This document shows, piece after piece, positions 1 through 6,966 of a DNA stretch of 32,326 bases (position 1 is the stretch's first letter; every line of letters starts with the position of its first letter). A model generated the notes under the pieces. That model was not told the DNA's origin. It ran no database searches and saw nothing but the letters and a program-made list of their open reading frames with translations. The translations under genes were made by a program, and so were the position numbers. The stretch is from a virus. Location of the stretch: positions 1 to 32,326 of IMG/VR virus record IMGVR_UViG_3300028840_003343; one strand, given 5' to 3'.

Positions 1-1203
1 AGCCTCCTTCATGTTCCATTCCATGATTAGTTTTGCCGCCTCTTCGGCGACTTCCCTTCTGTTTGATTCGCCTGGATACTTGTCGTCCGCCTTCACGTAC
101 CAGGCTATTGATTCAGAATCTTCCTCTCTACAGGCAGGCAGGAACGAACACAGACCGTGAACTCCTTTGCACGCACCGATGTTCTTCGGCCAGATTTCTC
201 TCCTCCGCTGCCGCTTGATGTCAGAGAACACCTCCCAAGCTTCCCTTTCCCAATGAACTCCGCCAGCCGGGGAAACTGGAGTCTCGAACCTGTAGGCAAA
301 GGTCTCGCCTTTCACCTTCAGACGGTCGATTACCCTTCCACACTTCTCCTTTATTTTGTCGGTGTCAAGGTGTTTATGTTTCAAAACCGCAGAAGACCAC
401 ACGCGAAGGGTCGTATCAACTGATTCCGAGCTGGGCAGCCCCACGCCTGTGTTTGCGCACTCTTCGCACCCCTTGCCCTTACACTTTGTACACTTGAGCA
501 TCTTCGGCTCTCTTGGTGCTTTTGTCCTTACGACATCAAACACGATTCTGTCGATGGGTACCTTGAGCAGGTGCATCGCAAGCCAGAGGTGAGGTCTCCA
601 ATCTATTCGCTCTCTCAGTTCCGATTCAACCTCTTGCCTGTTCGGATTCGAAGTGAAGTACCTCACAAGCAGCGCCGGCTTCATTCCGGTCGAACATTCG
701 TGCATCACCACACCGTCCAACCTAATCGCCACCTTGCTCATGCTCTGTCTTCGCGTTTTGGGGTTCAGGATTCTGCCTTCGAGGATGCGACCGACCAACG
801 GTTCGAGCTTCTTCGATTTGGTGTTCCTGAGTCTACTCGCCTCAACCTGCTTGAACGACAGCCTCCTATCTTCCGACAGGTGTGTCGCGTGGTAGTACGC
901 CGCGATATTGTTGGCTTCATCGCAGATCTCTCGGATCTCTTCTTGGTTGAACCCTTCCTGCGTGACCTGCGCTTTCCACATGTGCAGCGCTGTGTTCATC
1001 ACCCTCGGCACATCCGCGATGCTCATCGCGATGGCGATGTCTCTCGCTCGAAACAGCTCCGCAAGAAGCTCCTTCAATGAGAGCTTCCCACGACCTGCTC
1101 TCCGCAGTCCGTTGACGTGGGCCATCTCATATTTTTTGCGGCATGTTGCGAAGATTTCGAGCATACGGGGGGTGTGCGATCCAAGTCGCTTTCTACGTCC
1201 CAT
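1..1203 (-). CDS. PD-(D/E)XK superfamily nuclease-like protein, Cas4/AddB-type cysteines (3' end outside window)
   Basis: The frame is open from an ATG at 1203 to the window edge (401 codons, no stop), so the C-terminus is missing. A GGGAG ribosome binding site precedes the ATG. The N-terminus has FATCRKKYEMAHVNGLR (residues 18-33), the entry helix typical of Cas4/AddB/PDDEXK_1 nucleases. RLDG (161-164) fits the catalytic Asp motif. The expected ExK is E169-C-S171, so the lysine is not at its usual place. Cys21 plus C345-X6-C352-X5-C358 resemble the four-cysteine iron-sulfur cluster of this family. An extra CX2C-X4-CX2C knuckle (C238, C241, C246, C249) is inserted between the nuclease core and the late cysteines. 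Known family members process DNA ends in phage replication or recombination; that role here is inferred. The altered ExK leaves activity uncertain. Confidence 0.72.
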   Translation of the reverse strand, partial: MGRRKRLGSHTPRMLEIFATCRKKYEMAHVNGLRRAGRGKLSLKELLAELFRARDIAIAMSIADVPRVMNTALHMWKAQVTQEGFNQEEIREICDEANNIAAYYHATHLSEDRRLSFKQVEASRLRNTKSKKLEPLVGRILEGRILNPKTRRQSMSKVAIRLDGVVMHECSTGMKPALLVRYFTSNPNRQEVESELRERIDWRPHLWLAMHLLKVPIDRIVFDVVRTKAPREPKMLKCTKCKGKGCEECANTGVGLPSSESVDTTLRVWSSAVLKHKHLDTDKIKEKCGRVIDRLKVKGETFAYRFETPVSPAGGVHWEREAWEVFSDIKRQRRREIWPKNIGACKGVHGLCSFLPACREEDSESIAWYVKADDKYPGESNRREVAEEAAKLIMEWNMKEA

Positions 1204-1234
1204 CTGTTGTTTCTCCCTTCTGTTCTCTGCATTT

Positions 1235-1337
1235 CCTGGGAGCGGCGGACGCATCGAATCGAGCGTGGCAGGCTGAGTCGGCAAGAGTGAAGGAGGAACT
1301 CAAACCGACTTGACTCGGCACGTCCGCGGCTCCCAGG
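1235..1337. repeat. Long inverted repeat, probable structured RNA or attenuator
   Basis: The arms 1235-1251 and 1321-1337 are complementary at 16 of 17 positions and enclose 69 nt. Within the loop, GAGTCGG (1275-1281) can pair imperfectly with CCGACTTGACTCGG (1306-1319), which extends the stem. The structure fills the gap between the XRE gene and the nuclease gene and would be transcribed as one hairpin of about 103 nt. No U-tract follows either arm, so it is not a standard intrinsic terminator. An attenuator, a processing site or a small RNA are all possible. Confidence 0.5.
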
Positions 1338-1350
1338 AACAAGGAGTCCG

Positions 1351-1626
1351 CTAGAGATTGTCTAGCATCAACCTCCCGTACTCTTCCGCCGTGACCGGGG
1401 TAAGAAGCATCTGAATGTCAGTGTCCAACGCCTTCGCCAGTTCCGCCATCTGGGAAGTCGTAGGGTCGTTCCGTTTCAGCAAGTGCGCCAGTGACTGAGG
1501 AGTGCGCCCCATCTCCCTGGCCAGCTCCGAAACTTTCATACCCTTTGCTGTGAGCAGCATGTTCACACGTGCCGCTACATTCACACTTTCTTTGTTTTTT
1601 CCGCCAGCCATGTCTTTTTCTTCCAT
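1351..1626 (-). CDS. Small XRE/Cro-CI family DNA-binding regulator
   Basis: This 91-residue protein has a helix-turn-helix of the XRE type at about residues 23-75: a VNMLLTAKGMKVSELAREMG helix pair, then TPQSLAHLLKRND as the recognition region, and a short tail. The length fits single-domain Cro-like regulators, which bind operators as dimers. Two starts are possible. The ATG at 1626 gives 91 residues. The ATG at 1611 (MAGGKNKE) has the better ribosome binding site, GGAAGA seven bases upstream. A promoter lies immediately upstream (1653-1679) and an everted repeat overlaps its -35 box, which suggests autoregulation. It is the only recognisable transcription factor in the window. Confidence 0.85.
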   Translation of the reverse strand: MEEKDMAGGKNKESVNVAARVNMLLTAKGMKVSELAREMGRTPQSLAHLLKRNDPTTSQMAELAKALDTDIQMLLTPVTAEEYGRLMLDNL

Positions 1627-1652
1627 TTCTTTCTCATTCCGCTTTCATCTAC

Positions 1653-1679
1653 ATTCTACCAAAAACGTTCATTTGTCAA
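1653..1679 (-). promoter_or_regulatory. Sigma70-like promoter of the XRE gene
   Basis: Read on the minus strand, TTGACA (1679-1674) is followed after 15 bp by TAGAAT (1658-1653). The spacer is short, but both hexamers are close to consensus. The start codon at 1626 lies 26 bases beyond the -10 box. Confidence 0.55.
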
Positions 1680-1688
1680 ACGTTTCAC
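1675..1688. promoter_or_regulatory. Everted GTGAAAC repeat over the -35 box, candidate XRE operator
   Basis: GTCAAACGTTTCAC (plus strand) is a 14-bp near-palindrome, two GTGAAAC-type half-sites back to back with one mismatch. It overlaps the TTGACA box of the XRE promoter. A second AACGTT lies at 1664-1669 inside the spacer. The position fits a repressor site. The same half-site forms the large palindrome at 2154-2199. Confidence 0.45.
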
Positions 1689-1693
1689 GGTCC

Positions 1694-2062
1694 CTATCTG
1701 TCGTTTTGTCCGTTTTGACCAAAAGGGGGAAACGGCAAAACTCCGCCCTCTTCCTCCATCTTCTTGAGTTCTTTTTCTGCTACCTCTCCTACTGATTGCG
1801 GCTCCGAGGAACGCGATGTCACAACCTCGAAGTCCACCGTTGATACATACAGCTCGTGTCCGCAGGCGCTGTCCCATATGGCCATCGTGTGAGGAGAAAC
1901 AAAGCGTGTCACCTCCACGATCTCTCCGCGATGAAAAGGCTCGTACTCGTTCTTCGGCTTACCCAACGTCTCTCCAATGGTCCCGTGAACGGCTGCGTCC
2001 CTCACAATGCACTTCGCGTATGTATTCGGATTCGCGTTTCGTGGATATTGCTGTTTGCTCAT
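1694..2062 (-). CDS. Hypothetical protein, 122 aa
   Basis: No family was recognised. The start ATG at 2062 follows a GGGAG ribosome binding site and a clear promoter (2102-2129). The first 90 residues look like a small beta-rich domain: HRGEIVEVTRFVSPHTMAI and ELYVSTVDFEVV alternate like beta strands, as in SH3-like barrels, but this is only an impression. The last 30 residues are acidic and then Gly/Pro-rich (EKELKKMEEEGG, then PFPPFGQNGQ) and are probably disordered. It is the only gene between promoter P1 and the XRE promoter and so forms a single-gene unit. Confidence 0.75.
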   Translation of the reverse strand: MSKQQYPRNANPNTYAKCIVRDAAVHGTIGETLGKPKNEYEPFHRGEIVEVTRFVSPHTMAIWDSACGHELYVSTVDFEVVTSRSSEPQSVGEVAEKELKKMEEEGGVLPFPPFGQNGQNDR

Positions 2063-2101
2063 GTTGTCTCCCGTGTTGCTGTGTTTTGTGTCTTTTCTTT
2101 T

Positions 2102-2129
2102 ATAATACTCACATTACTTGTTTTTGCAA
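2102..2129 (-). promoter_or_regulatory. Promoter P1 of the TTGCAA family
   Basis: The minus strand reads TTGCAA (2129-2124), a 16-bp spacer and TATTAT (2107-2102). An A-rich stretch, CTTTAAAAAGAACAAAAAA, sits directly upstream and closely matches the one at P3 (7576-7603). The gene start at 2062 is 39 bases beyond the -10 box. Confidence 0.72.
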
Positions 2130-2153
2130 GTTTTTTGTTCTTTTTAAAGTCTG

Positions 2154-2199
2154 CGTGAAACACCCACCCGTTTCACGTGAAACTCCTTTGTGTTTCACG
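2154..2199. promoter_or_regulatory. 46-bp nested palindrome with a parS-like core
   Basis: Outer arms CGTGAAACAC (2154-2163) and GTGTTTCACG (2190-2199) are perfectly complementary. An inner perfect 14-bp palindrome, GTTTCACGTGAAAC (2170-2183), has the same centre, with 6-bp spacers on both sides. The inner core matches the central 14 bases of the known ParB parS consensus. The element overlaps the stop codon of the gene ending at 2195 and lies about 25-70 bp upstream of the P1 -35 box. No T-tract follows, which argues against a plain terminator. It may be a regulator site, a centromere-like site or a cruciform. Confidence 0.7.
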
Positions 2200-2503
2200 G
2201 CCAGAATGGCTCTACGGCCTTCAGTACCGCCCGTGTAGCCTCGTTCGCCTTGTCAGCGTTGTGTGTTGTTGCAGCCTCGCGAAGAGCCTCTACGGTGTCC
2301 CAGAGCGGCTCTAGCTTATCGATAGTCTCGGCTGAAAAAGTCGCTTTGGTTCGCGTGGAGTCGGAGATCAGCTCTCGCATAGCATCCACCTGCGAGATCG
2401 CCTCACCCTCCTTCCCGGCGCTCATCAGCGCATCAAACTTCTCAATCCAGCTCACCATGTGCGTCTGGAGCTGCAACAAGTATGATCTTTCTTTGTCTCT
2501 CAC
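2195..2503 (-). CDS. Small helical hypothetical protein, 102 aa
   Basis: No family was recognised. It starts with GTG at 2503, overlapping the TGA of the gene before it (GTGA), with AGGAGGCG just upstream, so the two are translationally coupled. The protein looks entirely alpha-helical, with heptad-like leucines and isoleucines (YLLQLQTHMVSWIEKFDALM, DTVEALREAATTH) and no cysteines. It is the last gene of the operon containing the RavA/ViaA-like pair, so a link to that complex is plausible but is only inferred from position. Its stop codon lies inside the 46-bp palindrome. Confidence 0.75.
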   Translation of the reverse strand: MRDKERSYLLQLQTHMVSWIEKFDALMSAGKEGEAISQVDAMRELISDSTRTKATFSAETIDKLEPLWDTVEALREAATTHNADKANEATRAVLKAVEPFWP

Positions 2504-2898
2504 GCGTCGCCTCCTATTCCCATGCTGATGAAGACCGGGCCTGACCCGAGCTTCTCAACACTCCATCTCACAATCCGTGTCATGATGAGCGCAGTCGCAC
2601 CATTGATCTGAAGCTCCATGACAGTGCCTTCTCCAAGCTCCATCGCCTCCATGGCGTTCTCCGCGCACCTGCTCATGGCCTCGACATTGCTACCTTTCGG
2701 CAGCGTGCCTTCCAGAAGTTTCTCGGACAGATCTTTCATCTCCAAAAGAAGTTCGTTGGCCCTCTTCACTTTGGCCTTCATCTGCTGGTCTCTGGCAAGT
2801 GCCGCCTTATCTGCTCTCTCTCGTTCTCTCTTTTCCTCCAGGTCGACATCTTCCTTCCGGATTCTCTTGCCGCCTGGAGTGACAATCCATTCGCTCAT
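2500..2898 (-). CDS. Hypothetical protein with N-terminal coiled coil, 132 aa
   Basis: The start is placed at the ATG at 2898 (MSEWIVTPGGKRIRKEDVDL), one base after the ViaA-like stop, with GGAGG just upstream. A longer frame from 3006 exists but overlaps the previous gene heavily and has no advantage. Residues 1-20 are a short basic and acidic leader. Residues about 20-65 are strongly charged and heptad-like (EEKRERERADKAALARDQQM), fitting a coiled coil. The second half, ending VEKLGSGPVFISMGIGGDA, is more globular. No family was recognised. Coupling to both neighbours puts it in the AAA+/VWA operon, perhaps as an adaptor. Confidence 0.75.
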   Translation of the reverse strand: MSEWIVTPGGKRIRKEDVDLEEKRERERADKAALARDQQMKAKVKRANELLLEMKDLSEKLLEGTLPKGSNVEAMSRCAENAMEAMELGEGTVMELQINGATALIMTRIVRWSVEKLGSGPVFISMGIGGDA

Positions 2899-2899
2899 C

Positions 2900-4363
2900 T
2901 CAAACCTCCGCAAACAGGTGATGCATCTTCTCATCATCCGCAATCGCATTGGCCAGGAAGACAACATCATCGCTGAACTTCTCGACCGTGTGTTGTCCGC
3001 CGGCATTTCCCACCAGGATGCTCCAGAAGCTGAACTTCAAGGACGACTTCGCAGAGTCAAACCCCATCAGCCACTGGTCTGTCACATGGCAGGCTCCATC
3101 CGTCACCATCACGATGTCAGCCTTCTCGAATACCTTCTGTTTTTTCACCTTCTCTACGGCCTTCGTGATCGGCCCCTCAAACGATGTGCCGCCTTCGCTC
3201 GCCTTCCGTCCGACGATCTCCATGAGTTTCGATACCTTTTCGCTGTACTCCCCAGGGAGTATTTCAAGCTCTCCCACAACTCCCACACCGAACATCATCA
3301 CGCAGAACGCTCTCTTCTGCCTTGCTGCGATCTCCATGAAGGCCATAGCCACCGCCGCCGCCCACGAGTCCGCATCGTTGGCATTCATCGACGCGGACTT
3401 ATCGAGCAGCATCACAATCGGCCCCTTGGCCTCTTTCTCCCTGGTCTTTGTCTCGTACTGGAGAAGCGACTTGTTCATGAGCTTCCGTGCAAAAAGGACC
3501 TCTCTCACCGGGTCCATCGCGTCCATCATCTCGCTCGGCACAACCCTACTGAAGTCCGCTCCCATCTCGATACCTGTGAAGCATCCGTGGCTCTTCTTCG
3601 GTTTCGACTTCTGCTTGTTCACCGCGATCCTGCGAAGGCGACCCGCCAGCTCCATGATCTTGAAGATCCTGGGGTTGTTGGCGACCACTTTCGCCAACTT
3701 CTTACCCATATTGTTCCGTCCATCTCTCCCGGAATGAAGTCCCTCGCCGGCGGCCAGGCCAACTCCATCGATTATCGTATCTACCGCGTCGATAGCCTCG
3801 TTGACCTTGATCGCCGCCTCGCGTGCTGCGTTCCTGACCTCCAAAGGATCAATCAGGTCTCCCGCATCAACGCTGTGCTTTCTCTTTGCGTCTGCCCTGG
3901 ATTGAGCCTGCTGTGCCTGCTGCTCGATGCTCTCTTTCAGCGCCTCATCCTTCTGTGTGACCGCCAACCTCCGGAGGTACTCTGCCACCTCTTCGTCCTT
4001 CGTGGGGTCCTCCACCTTCTCTTTCGAGTGGGCAACCTTCTCCATGAACGACTTCATGAAGCTCGTGGCTGCCATGCCTGCCCACCAGTTGTTTCCCTCG
4101 CAACGCTCCAGGAGAGCCTTCCCCTCGCCGATACCAAGGGCCTCGTGAGCCTTCTGCGCCCATCGCATATGGTCTGCCACTTCTTCCGAACGCTCCACCT
4201 TGTCACCGGTGAACGCCCTGGCGAAGACCTCCGCAGCGAAGTCATCGAAGTTGTCGTACTTGCCCTCTCCCTTGGCCACGGCCTCCCTCGACGCCGGTTC
4301 ACCAGATTCGTGAACCTTCCACAGCGCCTCCTGGAATTCCGATGTCTGATAAACGTGGGTCAT
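2900..4363 (-). CDS. ViaA-like von Willebrand factor A (VWA) domain protein
   Basis: At 487 residues it is close to the size of E. coli ViaA. A helical N-terminal half (1-260) leads into TGIEMGADFSRVVPSEMM (263-280), a region shared with ViaA-type proteins. The VWA domain follows (about 314-487). MIDAS residues are visible: DKSAS (321-325, usually DxSGS), Thr393 in GGTSFEG and Asp422 in VMVTDGA. In the known system ViaA partners the MoxR-type ATPase RavA as a chaperone-like pair. Here the gene begins three bases after the RavA-like stop, so the pair is probably one unit. An alanine replaces the usual MIDAS glycine. Which phage or host protein it acts on cannot be told. Confidence 0.88.
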   Translation of the reverse strand: MTHVYQTSEFQEALWKVHESGEPASREAVAKGEGKYDNFDDFAAEVFARAFTGDKVERSEEVADHMRWAQKAHEALGIGEGKALLERCEGNNWWAGMAATSFMKSFMEKVAHSKEKVEDPTKDEEVAEYLRRLAVTQKDEALKESIEQQAQQAQSRADAKRKHSVDAGDLIDPLEVRNAAREAAIKVNEAIDAVDTIIDGVGLAAGEGLHSGRDGRNNMGKKLAKVVANNPRIFKIMELAGRLRRIAVNKQKSKPKKSHGCFTGIEMGADFSRVVPSEMMDAMDPVREVLFARKLMNKSLLQYETKTREKEAKGPIVMLLDKSASMNANDADSWAAAVAMAFMEIAARQKRAFCVMMFGVGVVGELEILPGEYSEKVSKLMEIVGRKASEGGTSFEGPITKAVEKVKKQKVFEKADIVMVTDGACHVTDQWLMGFDSAKSSLKFSFWSILVGNAGGQHTVEKFSDDVVFLANAIADDEKMHHLFAEV

Positions 4364-4365
4364 GA

Positions 4366-5553
4366 CTAGCTCCCTGAGCGAATCAGCTCAATCGAACGTT
4401 TCTCGCAAAGGCTCATGGCGCCATCCACCTTTTTGCACGCCTCTACCACTTGCGGAGGAGCATCCACTCCCGCGTCCAAAGCGTCTTTCGTCAACTGGTT
4501 GAGTTTCTTCCTCATGTCCTGAAGCTGTCCGGACACCTTGGTCACATCCGCCACCAGTTCATGGGCTGGCTTCTGTTCGAGCAGGGCCAGATCCGGAAGA
4601 CTCCGAACCGCTGCGTCTGCCAAGTCGGAGATAGCAAGCGCCTTGTAACCGAAGGGGTCTGCCGCCAGGCCAATCACCTTGCTCATTCTGTCCTTGTCCG
4701 TGTGCTGGTCCCACAGGCTATTGGACAGCGCCCTGAAATCCTCCGGTGTGATGTGCTTTCTACCGTTGATTACCGCTGAGGCTCTCAGAATGGCCTTGGC
4801 TTTGACCCACCGCCTGTCTGACACCGTGAACCCTGCGTCCTTGATTCCCGCCTTCACATCCAGCAGGAGGCCGACTGGAACGCCTTCCAGTGGGATGGTC
4901 TCGGCAATCTCGCGAAGCTCTTCGATGTCTCCATCCTCCAGGTGGTTCTCGATGTCGCTCACGCCGTCCACAAGAAGCGCTTCCATGTTGTCTCTGTCAG
5001 AGATGTATTCCACCCAGAAGCGAACAGTAAACCTGTCGAACAAAGCCTCCAGCCCTTCGTCGTCGTCTGGGTATTCGTTCGACGCTCCCACGGTGATTTC
5101 CAGGGGCATCTCCTCAGCCCCATCACCATTCACGAACATTCGCTCCTCCAGCGCCATCAGCAACGACTGGAGAATAGCTGGCGACGACTTGAAGATCTCG
5201 TCTGCGAAGAACACCGACGCCTCCGGAAGACGCATACTCGTCACCCTTCTGAGCTTGTCCTTCTTCAATCCCTCGAACGACACCGGCCCAAAGATGTCGT
5301 CCATCAGCGTGAACTTGCCCATGAGGAACTGGAAAAAACCACCCTTGGCCATATCACCCATCGCGTCTGGGGTGATCGTCTCGTAGAACTTCCGGACCAG
5401 GAGTGACTTCCCTGTTCCCGGAGGCCCCAGAAGCAAAACGTTCTGCATGGCGATCAGCGCGATGAATAGACCATCGACCACCTGCTCCCTCTCCTTGAAC
5501 TTCGACTTCAATTCTTCACGCACCGCTGCGAGTCTTTCGATTGCACTGCTCAT
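4366..5553 (-). CDS. MoxR/RavA-type AAA+ ATPase
   Basis: The 395-residue protein carries Walker A GPPGTGKS (43-50), Walker B VFFADEIFKSSPAILQSL (114-131), sensor-1 GASNEYPDDDEGLEALFDRF (156-175) and a C-terminal helical lid. The wording of Walker B and sensor 1 (bulk of DEIFKSSPAIL, SNE followed by LEALFDRF) is that of the RavA branch of MoxR ATPases. It is shorter than E. coli RavA (about 500 residues), mainly at the C-terminus. AAGGAAAGGAA precedes the ATG. It lies directly upstream of the ViaA-like gene and downstream of a small acidic protein, all under promoter P2. It is expected to form an ATP-driven hexamer that remodels a complex with the VWA partner. CobS/CobT-type chelatase is unlikely because no cobalamin genes are near. 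Confidence 0.9.
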   Translation of the reverse strand: MSSAIERLAAVREELKSKFKEREQVVDGLFIALIAMQNVLLLGPPGTGKSLLVRKFYETITPDAMGDMAKGGFFQFLMGKFTLMDDIFGPVSFEGLKKDKLRRVTSMRLPEASVFFADEIFKSSPAILQSLLMALEERMFVNGDGAEEMPLEITVGASNEYPDDDEGLEALFDRFTVRFWVEYISDRDNMEALLVDGVSDIENHLEDGDIEELREIAETIPLEGVPVGLLLDVKAGIKDAGFTVSDRRWVKAKAILRASAVINGRKHITPEDFRALSNSLWDQHTDKDRMSKVIGLAADPFGYKALAISDLADAAVRSLPDLALLEQKPAHELVADVTKVSGQLQDMRKKLNQLTKDALDAGVDAPPQVVEACKKVDGAMSLCEKRSIELIRSGS

Positions 5554-5582
5554 GTTTTTTGTTCCTTTCCTTTATGATTTCG

Positions 5583-5840
5583 CTACCTTGAGCGAACGAT
5601 TGTGATCTGAAACTCGGAGCCGTCAGCATTGCGAAGAACAATCCCTTGCTGACACGTCATGACGCCGGCATCTTCAAAGGTGACCGCTTTATCGACCGTG
5701 GTCCCCATTCCCTCTTCCATGAGTTCGGCTATCTCTTGAACCGTTTCTCCAAGCTCGTCTGCTTCCATGCCGTTCACGGCGTCGTTTGCGAGATTGAAAA
5801 GGGCTACCATTGCGCTTTGGATATTTTCGTCGTGGCTCAT
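5583..5840 (-). CDS. Small acidic hypothetical protein, first gene of the RavA/ViaA-like operon
   Basis: The preferred start is the ATG at 5840 (MSHDENIQSAMVALFNLAND), which has GGAGG at good spacing, giving 85 residues. An in-frame ATG at 5876 would add 12 residues (MNSNTPNKLEEI) but would sit at or near the predicted transcription start, so it could be used only by leaderless initiation. The first 55 residues are acidic and helical, with conserved-looking ELGETVQEIAELMEEG. The last 30 (VLRNADGSEFQITIVRSR) look like a beta hairpin. No family was recognised. As the leader gene of the operon it may be a regulator or adaptor of the ATPase; that is inference. Confidence 0.8.
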   Translation of the reverse strand: MSHDENIQSAMVALFNLANDAVNGMEADELGETVQEIAELMEEGMGTTVDKAVTFEDAGVMTCQQGIVLRNADGSEFQITIVRSR

Positions 5841-5882
5841 GATTTCCTCCAATTTGTTTGGTGTGTTTGAGTTCATACATAT

Positions 5883-5910
5883 AACCTAACATTATTACCT
5901 ACTTTTGCAA
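5883..5910 (-). promoter_or_regulatory. Promoter P2 of the TTGCAA family
   Basis: The minus strand reads TTGCAA (5910-5905), 16 bp, then TAGGTT (5888-5883), preceded by TTTTTAAAAAATTAC. From the -10 box to the start codon the leader is the same length as at P3 and shares GTATGAACTCAA-CACACCAAA with one or two differences. It drives the five-gene RavA/ViaA-like operon. Confidence 0.72.
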
Positions 5911-5962
5911 GTAATTTTTTAAAAATAAAACGTTTTTTTATAATTAAAGGGAATCGGTGTTT

Positions 5963-6955
5963 TTACGCGGCGGGTTCGGACTGGGAAGAGCGAGCCATGA
6001 TGATGTCCACACCCTGCTTCTCAAGGTCCTGGATGGCTTCCGCGATGTCATTGGTCTCGACCTCGAAGTAGCGGCGCCAGACCTCCAACTTCGTCCGGAG
6101 GTTCTTGAGATCGTCCATGCGCTTCTCGATGGTGGACTCTCTGGTCTTTTCATCGAACTTCTCGACCTTGGCCTTGAGAGATTTCACCTGCTGCACCGCG
6201 CTGTTCTCGACCATGCGCTTCATGGTCTCCTTCGCCTTGTCCGTGCTGAAGATGGGAATGATGACCGGCTGACCACCGAGGGCCTTCAGGAATCGTTCCC
6301 AGCCTTCTACCTCGCTGGTTCGGTGTGAAGGAATCCACCACATTCCACCGTGGTCGATGACTCGTACACCGTCCCAAGCTTCGAACGCTCGCTGGAAGGC
6401 GATCCGTACATCGTTGGGACGAATGGTGTCACACGCCTGCTTGTACGACTCGAAGATCTCGTTGGCCACGTCGCTGTCGTTTCCTGCAACGAAGCACTCC
6501 GCTGTCACGCCGCCGGCGTTGTACTTCTTCTTGTCAAAAGCAACTCGAACCACCTCATCGAAGTGGGCCTCTTTCCCTGCCACGAAGTCCGCAGCGTCGG
6601 TCTCTTCTCTCGTGATCTGTCCGCTCGCCAGTGCCGCTTCGACCACCGAGCGCTCCACGATGGCATGGACCTGCTTGAACTCATTGTTCTCCAAAAGGAT
6701 CGGCTCGAACTGCTTCGTGTCCGACACTCCCGTGGTCTGGTCCCTGACCGCCCTGAGATACGCACATGGCGGTGTGATGTTGGGAACCTTCAGGAATTCT
6801 GCAATGCCACACTCCGCGGCGACCCTGATGGCCTCCGTCTTCGTGGTGCTGACACCGGTGAGCGACCAGCCCACGAAGTGTCCGAGCAGATGCTCCTTCA
6901 TGTCCTTGTCCGTCAGCGCTTCATTCAGAACCTTGATTGTCTCTGTCTTCGTCAT
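5963..6955 (-). CDS. Coiled-coil hypothetical protein, 330 aa
   Basis: The ATG at 6955 (MTKTETIKVLNEALTDKDMK) is preceded by AAGGAGG and lies after the stop of the upstream gene. A longer frame from 7060 overlaps that gene and is rejected. Residues 1-230 look globular, with GMWWIPSHRTSEVEGWERF near 215-235. Residues about 240-320 form a long charged coiled coil, and the end is short and polar. I recall similar uncharacterised phage proteins (possibly DUF6744-type), but this cannot be checked here. It is the last gene of the P3 operon and sits directly upstream of the RavA/ViaA-like operon. No catalytic motif was seen. Binding of DNA or of the VWA protein would be speculation. Confidence 0.85.
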   Translation of the reverse strand: MTKTETIKVLNEALTDKDMKEHLLGHFVGWSLTGVSTTKTEAIRVAAECGIAEFLKVPNITPPCAYLRAVRDQTTGVSDTKQFEPILLENNEFKQVHAIVERSVVEAALASGQITREETDAADFVAGKEAHFDEVVRVAFDKKKYNAGGVTAECFVAGNDSDVANEIFESYKQACDTIRPNDVRIAFQRAFEAWDGVRVIDHGGMWWIPSHRTSEVEGWERFLKALGGQPVIIPIFSTDKAKETMKRMVENSAVQQVKSLKAKVEKFDEKTRESTIEKRMDDLKNLRTKLEVWRRYFEVETNDIAEAIQDLEKQGVDIIMARSSQSEPAA

Positions 6956-6966
6956 CGGCTTCCTCC

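Noticed and set aside
2154-2199. Palindrome as a simple intrinsic terminator
   Set aside because: No T-tract follows on either strand, and the inner palindrome with equal spacers is more elaborate than a terminator needs.
2899-3006. Upstream extension of the coiled-coil gene to 3006
   Set aside because: The extra 36 residues overlap the VWA gene in another frame; the ATG at 2898 has a good GGAGG site and normal spacing.
2618-4369. 583-codon plus-strand open frame
   Set aside because: It is antisense to the ViaA-like gene, whose MIDAS motifs and gene context are clear; its composition is that of a shadow.
4366-5553. CobS/CobT-type cobaltochelatase or gas-vesicle/Rubisco-activase ATPase
   Set aside because: The sensor-1 and Walker B wording and the ViaA-like partner point to RavA, and no pathway genes for the alternatives are present.
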